DNA from: Amphirosellinia nigrospora
Taxonomy: Eukaryota; Ascomycota; Sordariomycetes; Xylariales; Xylariaceae
DNA length: 64,000 bases
NCBI GenBank assembly: GCA_004123355.1
Contig: SCHM01000003.1
Span: 558,001 to 622,000 of the forward strand
Direction of reading: 5' to 3'
The notes beneath the pieces were generated by a model. That model did no database searches, was not told the origin of the DNA, and saw nothing but the letters and a program-made list of their open reading frames with translations. Position numbers and translations under genes: made by a program. Each line of letters starts with the position of its first letter. Position 1 is the stretch's first letter. Shown in pieces: positions 21,931 to 34,394 of this stretch.

Positions 21931-24900
21931 TCAGTCACCCCTATCGGAGTCCACATCCATCTTTTCCGTCGTTTCTCTTGCATTTTCCGCCGACTCTGCC
22001 GTCGAGCTCGCTTCCGCGCTTCTCCTTCCGTCCCGGCCACCAGTAAATTCGATTTTCACATCACCTTCTCCCATATTGGACAACACGGTCCTCTGGTCAC
22101 CCTTCTGGGGTGTGGATGTCTGGTCTCTTGAAGCCTTAGGGGTCGTGGGGACAATAACATTGAGGACACAGTCGTCCAGATGCTCATAAAATTCCTGCGC
22201 CGTGGAGAACCGTGTCTGGCAAATGGAGCATTTGGCGTCTCCACCGTTGCGAGAACTACTCCCAGTGATGATCATCTTCCGGCTATTCGGGGCGTCTGTT
22301 CGACATTGTGGACAGCTGTTAGGTGTCGCTTGAAGACGTCGGCACGGTTAAAAGCCTTCTCATACGCTGTTCCCGGGCCTGGACAAAATGGACAGACCAT
22401 GGTCCCTTTATAATGCGTCAAAGCATGTCTGTTCTTGTCATACTTCCGCGCAAATCCCTTGGTATGGTATTCGCAAGTCTCTATCGGACACTTCTCCGGT
22501 CTTTCTTCTTGGTGGGTGAGCATATGTGCCGTAAGGTCTTTGAAAACTCGGCCGCAGTCAGGGTGTGGACACCGATTCCGATTATCCTCAGCCTTAGAAA
22601 TACTAGGGCTACTATGAACAGTGCTCTCGAGTGAGGGGGCCACCGATGGGGCCAATATAGGCCCCTGAGGCGGCGCAGGAGCAAGCCGCGGGGCTTCCAG
22701 AAATGAAGGCTGTCGTGGCAGTGTGTACTCCTCTATCATCCGAACTTCATTTTCGTCTTCCCCACTAGAAGTATCGTGCTCATTGATATCGATTGATTGT
22801 CGTACCTCCCGCATCCAGTCTTTTAGGATAGTCATCGGGGGCCAATCGCCACTCGCCTTACCACTCCTATGAGGATGGAAGTGTGCCCGTCGTAAGTGAG
22901 CTGCAGCATTGTAATATGCGCCATATTTCTTTTGAGTGACACATGCTTTACATTTAGATAGGGGAATGAGTGGCTGCGGCGCGTTCGGGCTCGGGTTGGG
23001 TGGTTCAGTGCAAACCCATCGCTTTACCATAGCGGCGTGCTTGGCGTCGGTATGCCGACGAAGCTCGTGTTCGCCGCGGAAGCCTTCAGGATATTCATTG
23101 CACTTTGTGCAGAACACTCTCCGGAGAGGGGACGTTGATACGAGGTCCTTAGTTTCGTAGGAGAACTGAGACCTCGGGCAATAGCACGCGTAAAGGCAGG
23201 GCTTTCCGCTACAGTGTGCCTCCTTTCCTGTTGCATTCCGAAGGCAGATGGTAACATGTCTTGATCACCTCTGTTTGCCCAAGGGTCAATAGGTCGCCAT
23301 TCAGAGATGGACCTGCGAGGCTCCCCGGCCTCACCAACAGCGGCCGGTTGTGTATAGGAAATATGACGGTAAATAGGTGTTCGCTGTCGGAAAAATCCGT
23401 TAAACCCGACATTATCAACCAAATATCCACTCCCTAGTCCTAGCAAGAAGTCTTTGGTCGAGCGAATACCCCATGTAATCCATTCCTCCTTTCGAACCGC
23501 CAACAGTGTCGTCGCGAATAGAGCCCGGTCGTTTGCATCCATTTCCAGAGCCGGGTTATCGAGGATCACCGGAGTAGACCAAGCGAACACGTGCACAAGC
23601 GCTTTGTACACGCTGTGCATCGCCATAGCCCCCGGAGATAGGCAGTCCGTTTTGAGCCTGAGAAGAAATACTTCGTGAAGGCGTCGAAATTAGATCAGCT
23701 AGTATTGTCCTCACGATGCTAAATATGCAAAGTGAAATAAATATAGCCAGCCAGCCCTTTGGCTCGGATACAACTCTTCGCATAGTCACACCCTCGAAAG
23801 ATTGTAAGAACTGAGCCATGCAGTTGTAAATTAGTCGATTACGGCTGTCGTAGTCCATGTCGTCGGGAAGAAGCTGAGCATTCGAGACATTAACTTCTGT
23901 TCGTATCGACGGCTCCGGCTGTTGTAAGTCGTAGAAAAGTATTTCTCGGAGGAGTAATTTAGCACGGTACAAAACGGGATATTGTACCGCTTCCGACTCC
24001 CTGCTCTCCGACATGAAGCCTGTTAGTCTAAAAAGCTCCCAAAACAGAAAAGGGACGCCTTCGGTATTCCAGCTCGCCGCAAGTACTTTCAGTACGGGCG
24101 GCGGATAGTCCTTTGGCTCTTTAGAATAGGTTGCCAGCGTAGGGTTTGGCATGGGTAAAGTTGCCAGGTCCTCGGTCCACCAAAAACCGTCATTGAAATC
24201 AAGATGAGTTTTGACTAGGTCTACCATGCTTTGACTAACAAGATACGTCCTCTCAAGGTATTCATTCATATTCCGTCGTCTTGCCATTGGAGACGTAACG
24301 GGGGTGTGCGTTTGCCTCGGAGAAAGAGCCTCTGTTTCACACAGTCAAAAAGGACACCAATAGCACTATGGAATAAGAGCCTACCTGGTAACATATAATC
24401 GGCGAAGTTAGCCAGAGGTCCGCGGTGGCACCCCAGGACGGCCCATGGTTCATCACCACCAGTATTTGGATCCTCGGAGCAAAATGCGCAATCATCTCTC
24501 GAATCACACTACAATCTGTCAGCGCATGGCAGATGCACCTAGTAACAACGACTGGCTTACTGGTTTAGCCTGAACTTTACAACGAAGACAAGGCCCTGTG
24601 TCGCGGGGCAGTCTTAGCTCTCCGATAGACTCCAGCCTAGAATGGCCAACTCGACTTCGCTTAAGCGGTGGAAGCATGGGGTCAACTTCCGCCTCTAATT
24701 GTAATGAACCCCGATGCTGGGAAGGGAATTCATTAGTAAGAGGATAACCCTGCACTGAGCCTCGGCGATCTCTAACTTGGTTCATCGCGACCAAGCCTGG
24801 TAAAGTGGATGGCACTGATAGACGTGGTAAAGGAGCAGGAGAGCCTTGTTTGAGGTGATCTGCACCGAAGACCCGAGGCTGCGATGGATCCGAGAATGCA

Positions 24901-25712
24901 ATTGGCAATACGCTGCTAACTAGTGGTCCTGACTCCCTCTTCGGAGGTTTCGCGTGCCGCTTCATATGCTCGTCCCGATCCTCGGCCGTTGAAAATCCGT
25001 AAATTTGATAAATGCATTCATCATTCCAACATTTAAAAGAAACCTGGCGCCTGGAGATCAACGGCGCCGAGCCCCTCGTTCTCCATCCCCGAAACACGGG
25101 ATCGTAATATGAGATATTCTGATCCAGCCATGAAGCATAGCCCGGGGGGGCCTCGCCGGGGGCAGCATGCTCCAAGAGGTCGAGGAATCTTGCATCGTAA
25201 AGGTCGAGGCCTATAATTGCGAGGTGAGAGGATGAACCGAGATTCCCGAATCGCGGGAACGTACCTTCATCTATTAGGTAGCTCTCGATACATTCGCATC
25301 GATATTGAAGCGACCGCGCTTCCTCAATTTCACAGAGAACAGGGACATTGCCAGATAAGTCTTGGCAGATTGCTTCTCGTCAGTATCACAAAGCTAGTGC
25401 ATGATGTGTTGATGCATCCATAGGTGCAACTAAGGAAGAATAAAAAGGAGGGAACATACTTTGACTGCGCGCATATGCCTCCAGAGAACGGAGTTTATGT
25501 CGCAGCATATCCAGCTCGCGTCGGCCATTGGGAGTAGACCTGGCTGGCAGCAGGGCGGCCAATTTCGCCTGGATTTCAGCTTGCTGCTCGAACAGGAGTC
25601 GGATCGTGGGGTCCAGCGACGGGTCAACGCCCGGCGCCGCCACCGACGTCTCTCGGGTATCCAAGATGGAGCCACGACGGTCTTGTCGCGGCTCAAATCG
25701 GTCAGTGGCCAT
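21931..25712 (-). CDS. Large fungal C2H2-type zinc-finger protein
   Basis: A probable nuclear DNA- or RNA-binding protein of about 1,142 aa; no named orthologue is recognised. Exons fit at 25712-25460, 25210-24561, 24508-24385 and 24331-21931, all spliced in frame. From the N-terminus: a coiled LLFEQQAEIQAKLAALL segment, an atypical C2H2 finger (FKCWNDEC...HMKRH), and a split Cys cluster (GPCLRCK, then CDSRDDCAFC across an intron) with a GCHRGPL block. A long fungal-specific middle region follows, then at least five Cys/His fingers including RCPHPDCGRVF..H..H, KCPIETCEYH, VCPFCPGPGT..FNRADVFKRHLTAVH and a last KCSICQTRF...H..DDC. Three single-base frame problems lie near 22289 (C missing), 23121 (C missing) and 23630 (G run). 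Without repair it would be split into several false genes. Confidence 0.82.
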
Positions 25713-26410
25713 CCTTCATAAAAATTTATATTATAAATAAGGGCTCGGTCTTTTTTCTTGCCGTTTCCTGTTCGCCTCCTCCCCGATCCCCGCCGTCACG
25801 GGTCCACTCAGGCCGGTTCAATCGGCGTGAGAAAGCCTCTCACCAGCCGTATGCGAGGTGAAAAGACTTAGACCGCACTCCAGATGGTTGCGCCTCGTGA
25901 ACGGAGGCGTGGATGGCTTCTGGGCCCTCCACCTCGCCGAGCTCGCTCTCACGTCCCAGACGTACTCTTACTAAAGACATCAAATGCGGCTACAAGGCTA
26001 ACAACAACCAAAAACCACGATTTGGGATTGAGCGTTGGTGTTCTGGGGGCGCTATGCGAAGTGTAAAAAGAGGATGAGAGTTGTTATTGGGATCGAATAG
26101 TCTTCATCCCGACCTAGACCAATGACAAGCTCGGGAACTCAATTGGCCTAGGTTTTATGTTCTTCTTTTCTTTGGGGTAGGGGAAGAGAATGAGATGAAC
26201 TTAGGCCAGCTGGGCTATCCCGGTCGAGGAAGAAGCCGCGCTGAATGAAACAATGGAGTAATGGCTGTCTTATTTTTCTAAGTTGTTTTGCAATCCGGTA
26301 CAGGTGACTTAGTACCAGGTAATGAAGCAACCAGGTAGGTAGTGGCACTGGGATCAGATATTAGGTATTAGGTATCAAGGAAGGAGGGAAGAAAGACCGA
26401 TCCGAGAGAT

Positions 26411-26559
26411 GCTGGGCGAGGGCGAGGGCGAGGGCGAGAGCAAATGGAAATGCAAATGCAAATGCAAATTGGCTAATAGCTAATAGCTAATAGCTGATAC
26501 TTCGGCCGTCACGACCGATGAGGGCGGAGAAGACCTCTCAGACAGGTCAGGTAGATAGA

Positions 26560-26604
<45 letters not shown>
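26411..26604. repeat. Cluster of five different tandem repeats
   Basis: Within 200 bp stand four copies of GAGGGC (about 26415-26438), about four copies of AAATGC (26446-26468), three copies of TAATAGC (26473-26493), seven of GATA (26552-26579) and six to seven of GACA (26578-26604). Confidence 0.9.
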
Positions 26605-26799
26605 GGTTGGGTCGTAGCCGGCGGTAGATTGACAAAAAGCGTACAGACAGTTGTGTCGGCGCTGAAGTACATAATCTATCTCATGTGCGACTGAGGAACA
26701 GAATGGAATGGAGGTAGACAGCTATCACAGAAACACGCTGCATCGCGCGAGCATGAGCTAAGAGGTTACTTGCAAGGTTGGAGCTACCTTGTGCATTCT

Positions 26800-26961
26800 T
26801 GCCCTCTTGCCTCTTGCCTCTTGCCCCCCAGGCCCCAGGTCCAGCGCACCAAGCATCACAAGTGGGTAGCCGTGCAGGGCAGCACCGGACAGAACGGGGC
26901 AGGGCATGGCAACACAAGACAGGACAGGACAGGGCAGGGCAGGCTGGGGCAGGGCAGGGCT
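26800..26961. repeat. GGACA/GGGCA and TTGCCTC short tandem repeats
   Basis: TTGCCTC units at about 26806-26827 are followed, from about 26886, by degenerate GGACA and GGGCA pentamers running to about 26961. The strand asymmetry (G-rich plus strand) is marked. Confidence 0.75.
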
Positions 26962-29900
26962 AGAAGCCGTCAACGGCCTACCTTAATGGTGGACCCGACC
27001 TGCCTCCTCAAGTACCCAATACCTGGCATCTTTTTACTTAAGGTAATTAGTGCGCTCCTCCGACAGGACAGGACAGCTGGACATTGGGGTGGGCCAGTAC
27101 CTAAACAGATCCCTGATCCAGCGTAGCCTGTTATCGTAGAGCAGTGGAACTGTCAAGAAGAAAAAATAAAATAAAACAAAAAAAACCCCTGCTCCTGGAC
27201 TACCTACTGGTGCTATAGGTACTACCTACCTACTCCCAAATTCCCAGCAGAAAGCAATCAGCTGTTATTCGTTATAGTCAGGAGGTCAGCGCGCGGATTA
27301 TAGTACATGTGATGGGAGTCTATATCCATGATGCATGCATGAGTAAGGTGTGCATATTATGTAGCTGCAAACCATGTCGGGTATAGGTAGTTTGGACCCG
27401 GCTGAAAATACTGATAGATATATATACTAAGTATGATTTACGTGCTTACAATATTTTCCATCCTATGACCAGTCCTCGAAGCATCGTACCTAGACTGATG
27501 GTTACATATACCCAGCAATCCGTACCCAAGGCCCACGGTATACCATCTGCTGTCGTAGCGTTCGTCATGCGATATACATAGTACCGCGGTGGGCCACCAT
27601 TAATCAGAAAGCATCAACGGTTTTATCCTGCCATCTATATGTACAGTACCATGGGAAGGGGGGACACAGAGGACCGTTCGGCCATGAACCGGGTATTACA
27701 CGACGCTAGAACACTTCGGGCGCCCTCGAGCCAACGACAGCGAGAGACAGAAGGCTGGGTAGCAGCGATAGAAAGTAGGGCGCATGGTTCACTCGGCTGT
27801 AAGATGGCTTGCAATTAATACAGTCGGGTTGGGAAATATGGAGACGTGGATCGTGGAGTGCCTACTTACATACTTAGTATGCACTGCGGACCAGAGACCG
27901 ATTAGCCCAAGAAAGGGAGTACATATAAGTGGCAGCTCGAACTATGGACGCCATAATATTCAATATCTGATCGATAGAGTAGCTGAGTTTCTGTTTAGTT
28001 TTTTGTCTCAGTGTAAGTCGAGGAGGTAGCCCTCATTTCAGACACAGACAATTCGTTCATTATGTGGCTAGATGCACCTATACTGTGCCCAAGTACAACA
28101 CGTGTCGTGCGGTTGCAACACCATACATGCGAAACACACACAGCTATGGCACGGACCTACCATCGAGTGTTTCGTCAAGGTTCTTATACATGGTAAGAGT
28201 CTCACAACCAAGTCCCTGGTGGCGGCATCACACACGATATAAGTGTCGAGACAGCAGCGTCGTACTACTGCTGTACTGCCGGTCGAGGTCGAGCTGTTGG
28301 GTTATAGACGCCTGACCGTTGGAATAAGGAGGACGTATAGTCGGATGGGGCAAAAGGGCCATCATTTGTCGCGGCACCTTCTCCACACGCGTAGGTCTCG
28401 CTCGCTTGCTTCATGCAGAGTTAAGGCTGCTAAGCTTACAGTAGCTGAATGCTTAAGGCAGGTAGATAAATGTGTAGCGGCGATAAGTACCTACATGCGC
28501 ACGTCGCTTGACGGGCTGAGAGAAGTACTCGGTGATCATCACAATCTTGATTGGCGTGTCACTCTCCACCGACCGACTGCACAAAGTGCTACGGTACATG
28601 ATGGCGTACGGTAGGTACGTCGGCTCTCTGACTTTTGATGCTTCACAGCTTCTCATTGGACTGATAAGGCTCGATCGAGATATTGCTCGCCTACGGCGTA
28701 CGTTGTATTGTCGCTGGGCTGGCATCAGCTCGGCATCCAGGACCTATAGTGGCGGATCATGCCGTGATAACACGGCACAACTCAAGCCAACCCATATAGA
28801 TATATTGTTTAATATGCAACTATAATCAAAGTGAGCTGTGAATAGATTGTATGTGGAAGGCCTATCCAACAATGTCGTCTGTCAAGTCGACAGACTGACA
28901 CGCCGGAGATATCTGTCTTCCTGCAATTATCTATGTCCTACCGTATATTGCAAGATCGTTGAACAGCTTACAAGCAGTTAGCTCCGAAGTTGAAGTTGCT
29001 ACTTTTAAGTTGGTCCGTACATAATAGCGTAACGGTACCAAGTGTAGCCGTCACTTGTCGGTTAATAATTGCCTCAGGCTCTAGTATCCAGCCCCCAGTC
29101 CCCCGTTTTCATGTGCAGTAAGATGCTCCCCAAAGACTGTCAATCATTCTTAATCTCTGCTCAGATATACCCTAGGATGACCGAGGTTCATCTAACTAGG
29201 TTTCATCTACCTGACTTGTCGAGGGAGACAAATCGCTCCTCGAACCTGCTCGAACATGGCGATGATAGATACTTAGATATTATCAACCTAGCCGCTGACT
29301 GTATTAGCGGCCCGCCGCACTCCGAGTGTGATGATATTTTTTCTAGTGCATCTCCAGAAAGGGCGATCTCCTCAAGCCGTGGTTTCATGGACCGAGAATG
29401 GACACGTAGGCAGGCAGCTGGAGTGGTTTGCTGGATTATGCCGTCCCAGACAGCACAACAGTGCGGCACATATCAGACGGACAGCTCGCACAAAGACACC
29501 TTTCTGTCTGTTCCCCTCGGTCCAACCATTCCACCCACCCATGGGTCCCCCATCAGCTCAGCTGTGCGCGTTGATCGCTCGTTGGATTGGGAGAGATGGT
29601 GCGTTACACTGAGCCGGTAGACACGCCGAACGCTTTGGGGCGCTGATCCCTTCCTCGTCTGGAGCCTCGCAGCTTTCTCAACGGCATTGATAAACCTGAA
29701 AGTGCCGAGGGAAGCTTACCGGCCCGCCCTGGCGAGATGAGCCCATTTTGTCTCTCGCTGGGGCGCCGAGAGGACTTGACAGGGGTCAAATATTCATCTC
29801 CTCGTGGGGTCATTGGGCAAGGCAAGGCAAGGCGAATTTTTTCTTTCTTTTTTTTTTCCTTTGTTCTTACTATTTCCACCCTTCCCCCACCCTTCTCCGG

Positions 29901-32900
29901 TTTGTTCACCCCGTTTCCCCTCTAATCAGCTGCACGTCCATCATGAGTAGGTAGTGAAGAGCTAGGAAGTTTACAGCTTCTCCTTATGATTCTTCAACTA
30001 CCGATATAGCTGTTTTTTTTTTTTTTCAGCCGCTTCAGCTCCGCATCTTGGTACGCCAAGGACACATACTGTTTTCAGCCAAGCATTCAAGCCTCTGGAA
30101 ACCAATCCCGCGGATTTTAGAAAGCTACATTTTCATTACACGTAGCAATCATCATATCGTAATAGATATGTAGTGTAGATAGGCAGAACTGGTCACAATC
30201 GCACACAAGTCACCATCTTAAAGCAGCAAGCGTGCATGGGGAAACATGCAAAGCATGCACGGCGAGGGGTCCAGGACACTTGAGCATAATAACGCCGCAG
30301 CTGGGGTCTTAAGTGCGAAGAGTCCTGCGGACAGATCCCGCCGCACGATCCATCCCATCGTAAAGCGGTCAAATGTCAGGACTGCTCCGATCTAGCTGGA
30401 TCGATAGAGATTCTATCTCGCTCTTCGGCGGCAACGAGTTGACGTGCTTGAAGTGTGCCCCGACGCATACGGCTCATGCCTTCGCTACGCTTCCCTTCGA
30501 ATCAACGTCCGAGAATCAGCTCGTCACATCCGGGATCGCGCGTCGCCAAGACACAGGGTAATATAGGTGCGAACCGACGTGTGGAGTTGCTAGGTACACT
30601 CTCTGATTTCCCAGACGTCTACTGTACCTTAGTGTAGTGTATGTATATGTATGTAGGTAGTGTATAGTCATCACCATTCAACCCAATACAAGAAACCTAC
30701 AGGAGGTTAGTGTAGTCGTCAGGAAGCGCCCTCCCCCGCCCCCGGTCTGCTTTTGGAAAGGCCCTTTTCTTGTCATATGCCATTTCCGCTTTGCTCACGG
30801 GTCGACTGCCGTGCCCGTCATTGGACATGGTCAGAGTGACCGCCTATTCTGGTGAAGGAGCCGGCAGCATTAGTTCGACCAGTCTGCGCGTTGCCGATCC
30901 GTTCAGCTTTCCGGCCGGGGCTGTGTAGCCCAACGCTCACCCAGGCGCACTTTCGGTTAGTGAGTACCGTCCCTTCTTTGCCTTGCCTTCAGCTGGCCCC
31001 CAACGAAGACATCATGTAGGTATCGGCGCTCCGGATCTACACTACATCAGCATACCCTGATACTCGACGCGTATATCACTCGGTTACAAAGCTCCAAGAA
31101 AGCGGCCAGAACCTCAACATCTCGGGCAACCTTTTGAGGCGATGGGGAGAGACCCTTGTCAGGACCTAAAATCACGAACGATGCCATGCCCATACAGGTA
31201 GGTAACGTATTCGGCTGACGTATGTACCTGGGCTACTGTTGACGAGTCAAGGCCTCATGCATGCCGATGTCTGTTACCCCGAAAGGCGCTAACTTAATTA
31301 ACCATGCTCATTCTCCAGCCTCGAAACCTTGTTACCCAATACCTCAGAGAGTCCGAGCCCAATTAGGCCACCAATATTTCCCATGAGAGAATATAATGCT
31401 TTGAAGGTAGTCTCTTACAGTCTATCGGCGATTGCGGTAGGACAGAGTCCATACCAATGACTCACATCTTCTATACTTTGCATCGATCCTAGACTTTTGC
31501 AAATCCGAGGGGTGAGAATGACGCGAAAGTCACACGTCCTACATTGTAGCATCCCTCATGGCCTTCCAATAAATAGCCCATCGCCTTAGACTTTAACGTA
31601 CACGTATATATAATGATTAAAATAAAGGATTTACCGATCAACATATGCTACCAGCCGTATCAGCTGAGATATTAGACGTGGCGAGAATAGCCTCAAAAAG
31701 CGGCATAGTATCTACTACGAAACACTCAACATGGAAATGAGACCATCCCTTTCTACATCCAGCCGTCACACCCATTCATTTCAGATGGTGGTCACCTCAT
31801 TGTACAACGTGATGTTGTCCGCGTAGTTACACCAGTTTGATATCCTTCAGATTAATATGAGAAAACATAAGGATACGGAAATAAAGACGTAGTTCTGGAT
31901 TTATAATAAGGACCAAGTCTGAGATCATAAGAATCTAAATTAAAATAATTATAATCAAGGTATAGTTACTCTAGTTTGCGTGTGACACCATCGGAGACCG
32001 TCGTACTCGACTGAACTTGTACAAATACAATTCCGCAGTCGCTTTCTGAGCGTCGTTTGCGTTCGAGTTGGAAAAAACGAGATATCCGTCCGGCACGGTC
32101 TGCGTACTGAGTTGGTTCAGAATCTAGTATATAACTAAAGACAACTATCATGAAGTGTTGAACCAAACCCAAGTAGGCATACAGACCAGGAATATCCCAC
32201 TCTCCCCAACCATGTGAGGATTTTGGTATATAACGGCATGTGATAACAATTGTCGATATCTCCATACAATATATACCGCCTCTAGGGCACGTAGCAGCAG
32301 GAGATAAAATTATTATATAATAGCCCGAGTTCGTAGGACATCTGAGTAGCAGGAGCGAATCTCCTACAATTTCAAATCCGAACATCATCAAATAATCCTC
32401 TAAGATCTTATAGAATCTTGCATTTCTAGTGATAAGTAAGTAAACATAATGGAAGGCCTACTTGGTAAGGGGTGAAAATAAACGATAATAATTCCGATAC
32501 TGGCAAATACCAGGAGGATTATAATTTCAATAAGAACGCAAAGTCGCACACGCGGTAGAGACCTCAATACCGACATTGGTTCATAGATTTATCAACCAAG
32601 CAGTGACTATTCCCATGAAACAAGACTATATTGAAATCCAACTATTAAGCTACGTCACGTATCACTCACGCCCAAACCCTTGGTCCTATGAGCCTGATTG
32701 CCAGGTCAGTATTAATAGCAGTCTACTTGTATATCACGAAACTGAGCGGCTTTCCGGGCCACCGCCAACTCCGAGTTAAACATCATGCCATAAGTAGCGT
32801 CCCCTTTCAATCGCCTCTGTACTTCACACTATAAGTAGTCTAATTCATGATGCCTATCTCGCTCAGCTGCCTAACAAACGTGACTTCCTCTTCCATCAAG

Positions 32901-32995
32901 TAGTTCACCTGCGAGGCAAGAATCCATAGATCTAGAATCTCTATCATTAAATTGCAGTTATAAAGATGTTATTACCTCCTGTCTCTTCTATCCCT

Positions 32996-34394
32996 TCACT
33001 CTAGCTGTGCCCATCTCTTTTCCCGCGGCGTCACTTCTTTCCCCGCGGCGTCGCGCGGCCCATTCATCTCGTCTCGCCAGGCCCAGTACTCACCCAGCCG
33101 GACCTCGGCATATTGAGCATAATCAAAATCGATATGAGAGATGGTGGCCTGGATCAGAGCCCATATGCCCCAGTAGAAGCCCGGCACGCCCCGGAACATG
33201 TCCACCTCGGCATGCAACTTCTGCGCCTCGAGTTCCTCATCGATGCCCTCGCCGCCTTCAGATCTCTCTACGAGGCTAAAGTAAGTGTGCGTATACTCGC
33301 GGATGAATTCGAGTCGCTGCGCTTGCGTCGGCAGCACACTATAGTCGCACTCGAAGCCACCCCACTCAGCAAAGTGGTTCGCAAGGTCGAAGGCAGCAGG
33401 TGAAGGCGTCGCATACTCGTAGTCGATGAAGCTCACCGAGGGTTGTTGTTGGCAGATAGGCTGGCCTTCGTCAAGACGATGGCCAACCCCATTTGTCCCC
33501 GGTCCTTTCGGCTCGATAATAACGTTCCCGCTTAACAGGTCGCAGTGCGCGAAAACAAGCTAGTCGGCAACATCAAGTCAGTATCTTAGTCAAAACAAGT
33601 AGAGGCCACCCGATCTTTTACATGGGTTCGTCCGTTCTCCGAAGTTCAAAGAGGTCATAACTCACACCATTCTTTCCCAGCCCAGGGCGCTGGCTTAACT
33701 TTTCAACGAGCCATGCAAGCTCCTTTTGAAGTTCGGACTGCCGAGCGCGCTGAGCTTCTGTCTTGGTGGGCAATGCCTTGATCCACTTCTGCATAACGGT
33801 CCATACGTTTGGTGCTGGCTTCCCGGGTGCAACAAGGTCGAGGGATGACTCATGAGAGTTGTTGCCGGTGACCCCGTTGTTTCCCGAACTCGTTTCGTGC
33901 AGGCAAGGCACGGTGGCATGCCACTGGGCTATGCGCCGTGCCACGGCAAGGTATATAGAGGAGTCGCGCAGGTCGGCAGGCTGACAGGGCTTGCCCCTAA
34001 TAAAACGGTACATCATGCCATTCTTAAACCGAGCCAACAATGTCGGAGCCAGACCGTGCTTCATGAGCAGTTCATGGTTCTGGGTTTCACGTTGGCGGTC
34101 TATGATGACGTCGGTGCCATGGCCGTAGGCTCGCAGCAAGATGGCCTCGTTGTCGATCTGCTCCTTGGATAAGCCTGGCGTGCGGTTCACGGCCTTGAGC
34201 AACGTGTTTGTAATGCCGTCGGTGAAGCGCACGAAGTCGAGATTCGAATCTGGGCTTGACCATTCAGGTCTTAGGGCGAGGATGAGTTGTCGAGCGGATG
34301 AATCATCGTTGGTAGAATCGTATGAGAGAGGAATGTGCTGGATCTGAGCCGCGTGGTGGCCATTGGCAGCCCCTTTTGGCAATTTTGAGGACAT
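32996..34394 (-). CDS. eki1: Ethanolamine (choline/ethanolamine) kinase
   Basis: Phosphorylates ethanolamine in the first step of the CDP-ethanolamine (Kennedy) route to phosphatidylethanolamine. Two exons fit: 34394-33666 and 33559-32996, with a GTGAGT donor and a CTAG acceptor, giving 430 aa. The kinase features are clear: RFTDGITNTLLKA near the N-terminus, the Brenner motif FAHCDLLSGNVI (His248, Asp250, Asn255) and SFIDYEYATPSPAAFDLANHFAEWGG. The start MSSKLPKG at 34394 is chosen because the open frame upstream of it is of low quality. This is the only gene in the window that reads through without any single-base correction. The residue pattern favours ethanolamine over choline kinase, but the substrate is inferred. 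Confidence 0.92.

Larger units (their letters stand above)
25713..32995. other. 7.3 kb gene-poor, repeat-rich tract
   Basis: The longest stretch without a recognisable gene. The left part (26.4-27.0 kb) carries dense tandem repeats, listed separately. The middle (27-31 kb) has many short reading frames with no family resemblance. The part at about 31.5-32.9 kb is visibly AT-rich. I see no protein trace of a transposable element, no terminal repeats and no RNA gene. It may hold genes too divergent or too error-broken to read, or old repeat DNA. Confidence 0.55.

Noticed and set aside
29069-29620. 183-codon plus-strand open frame in the gene-poor tract
   Set aside because: It has no ATG at its start, no conserved motif and no splice context; likely chance.
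25713-32995. Transposable element or virus-like insertion as the cause of the gene-poor block
   Set aside because: No terminal repeats, integrase, reverse transcriptase, transposase or capsid-like sequence could be recognised.
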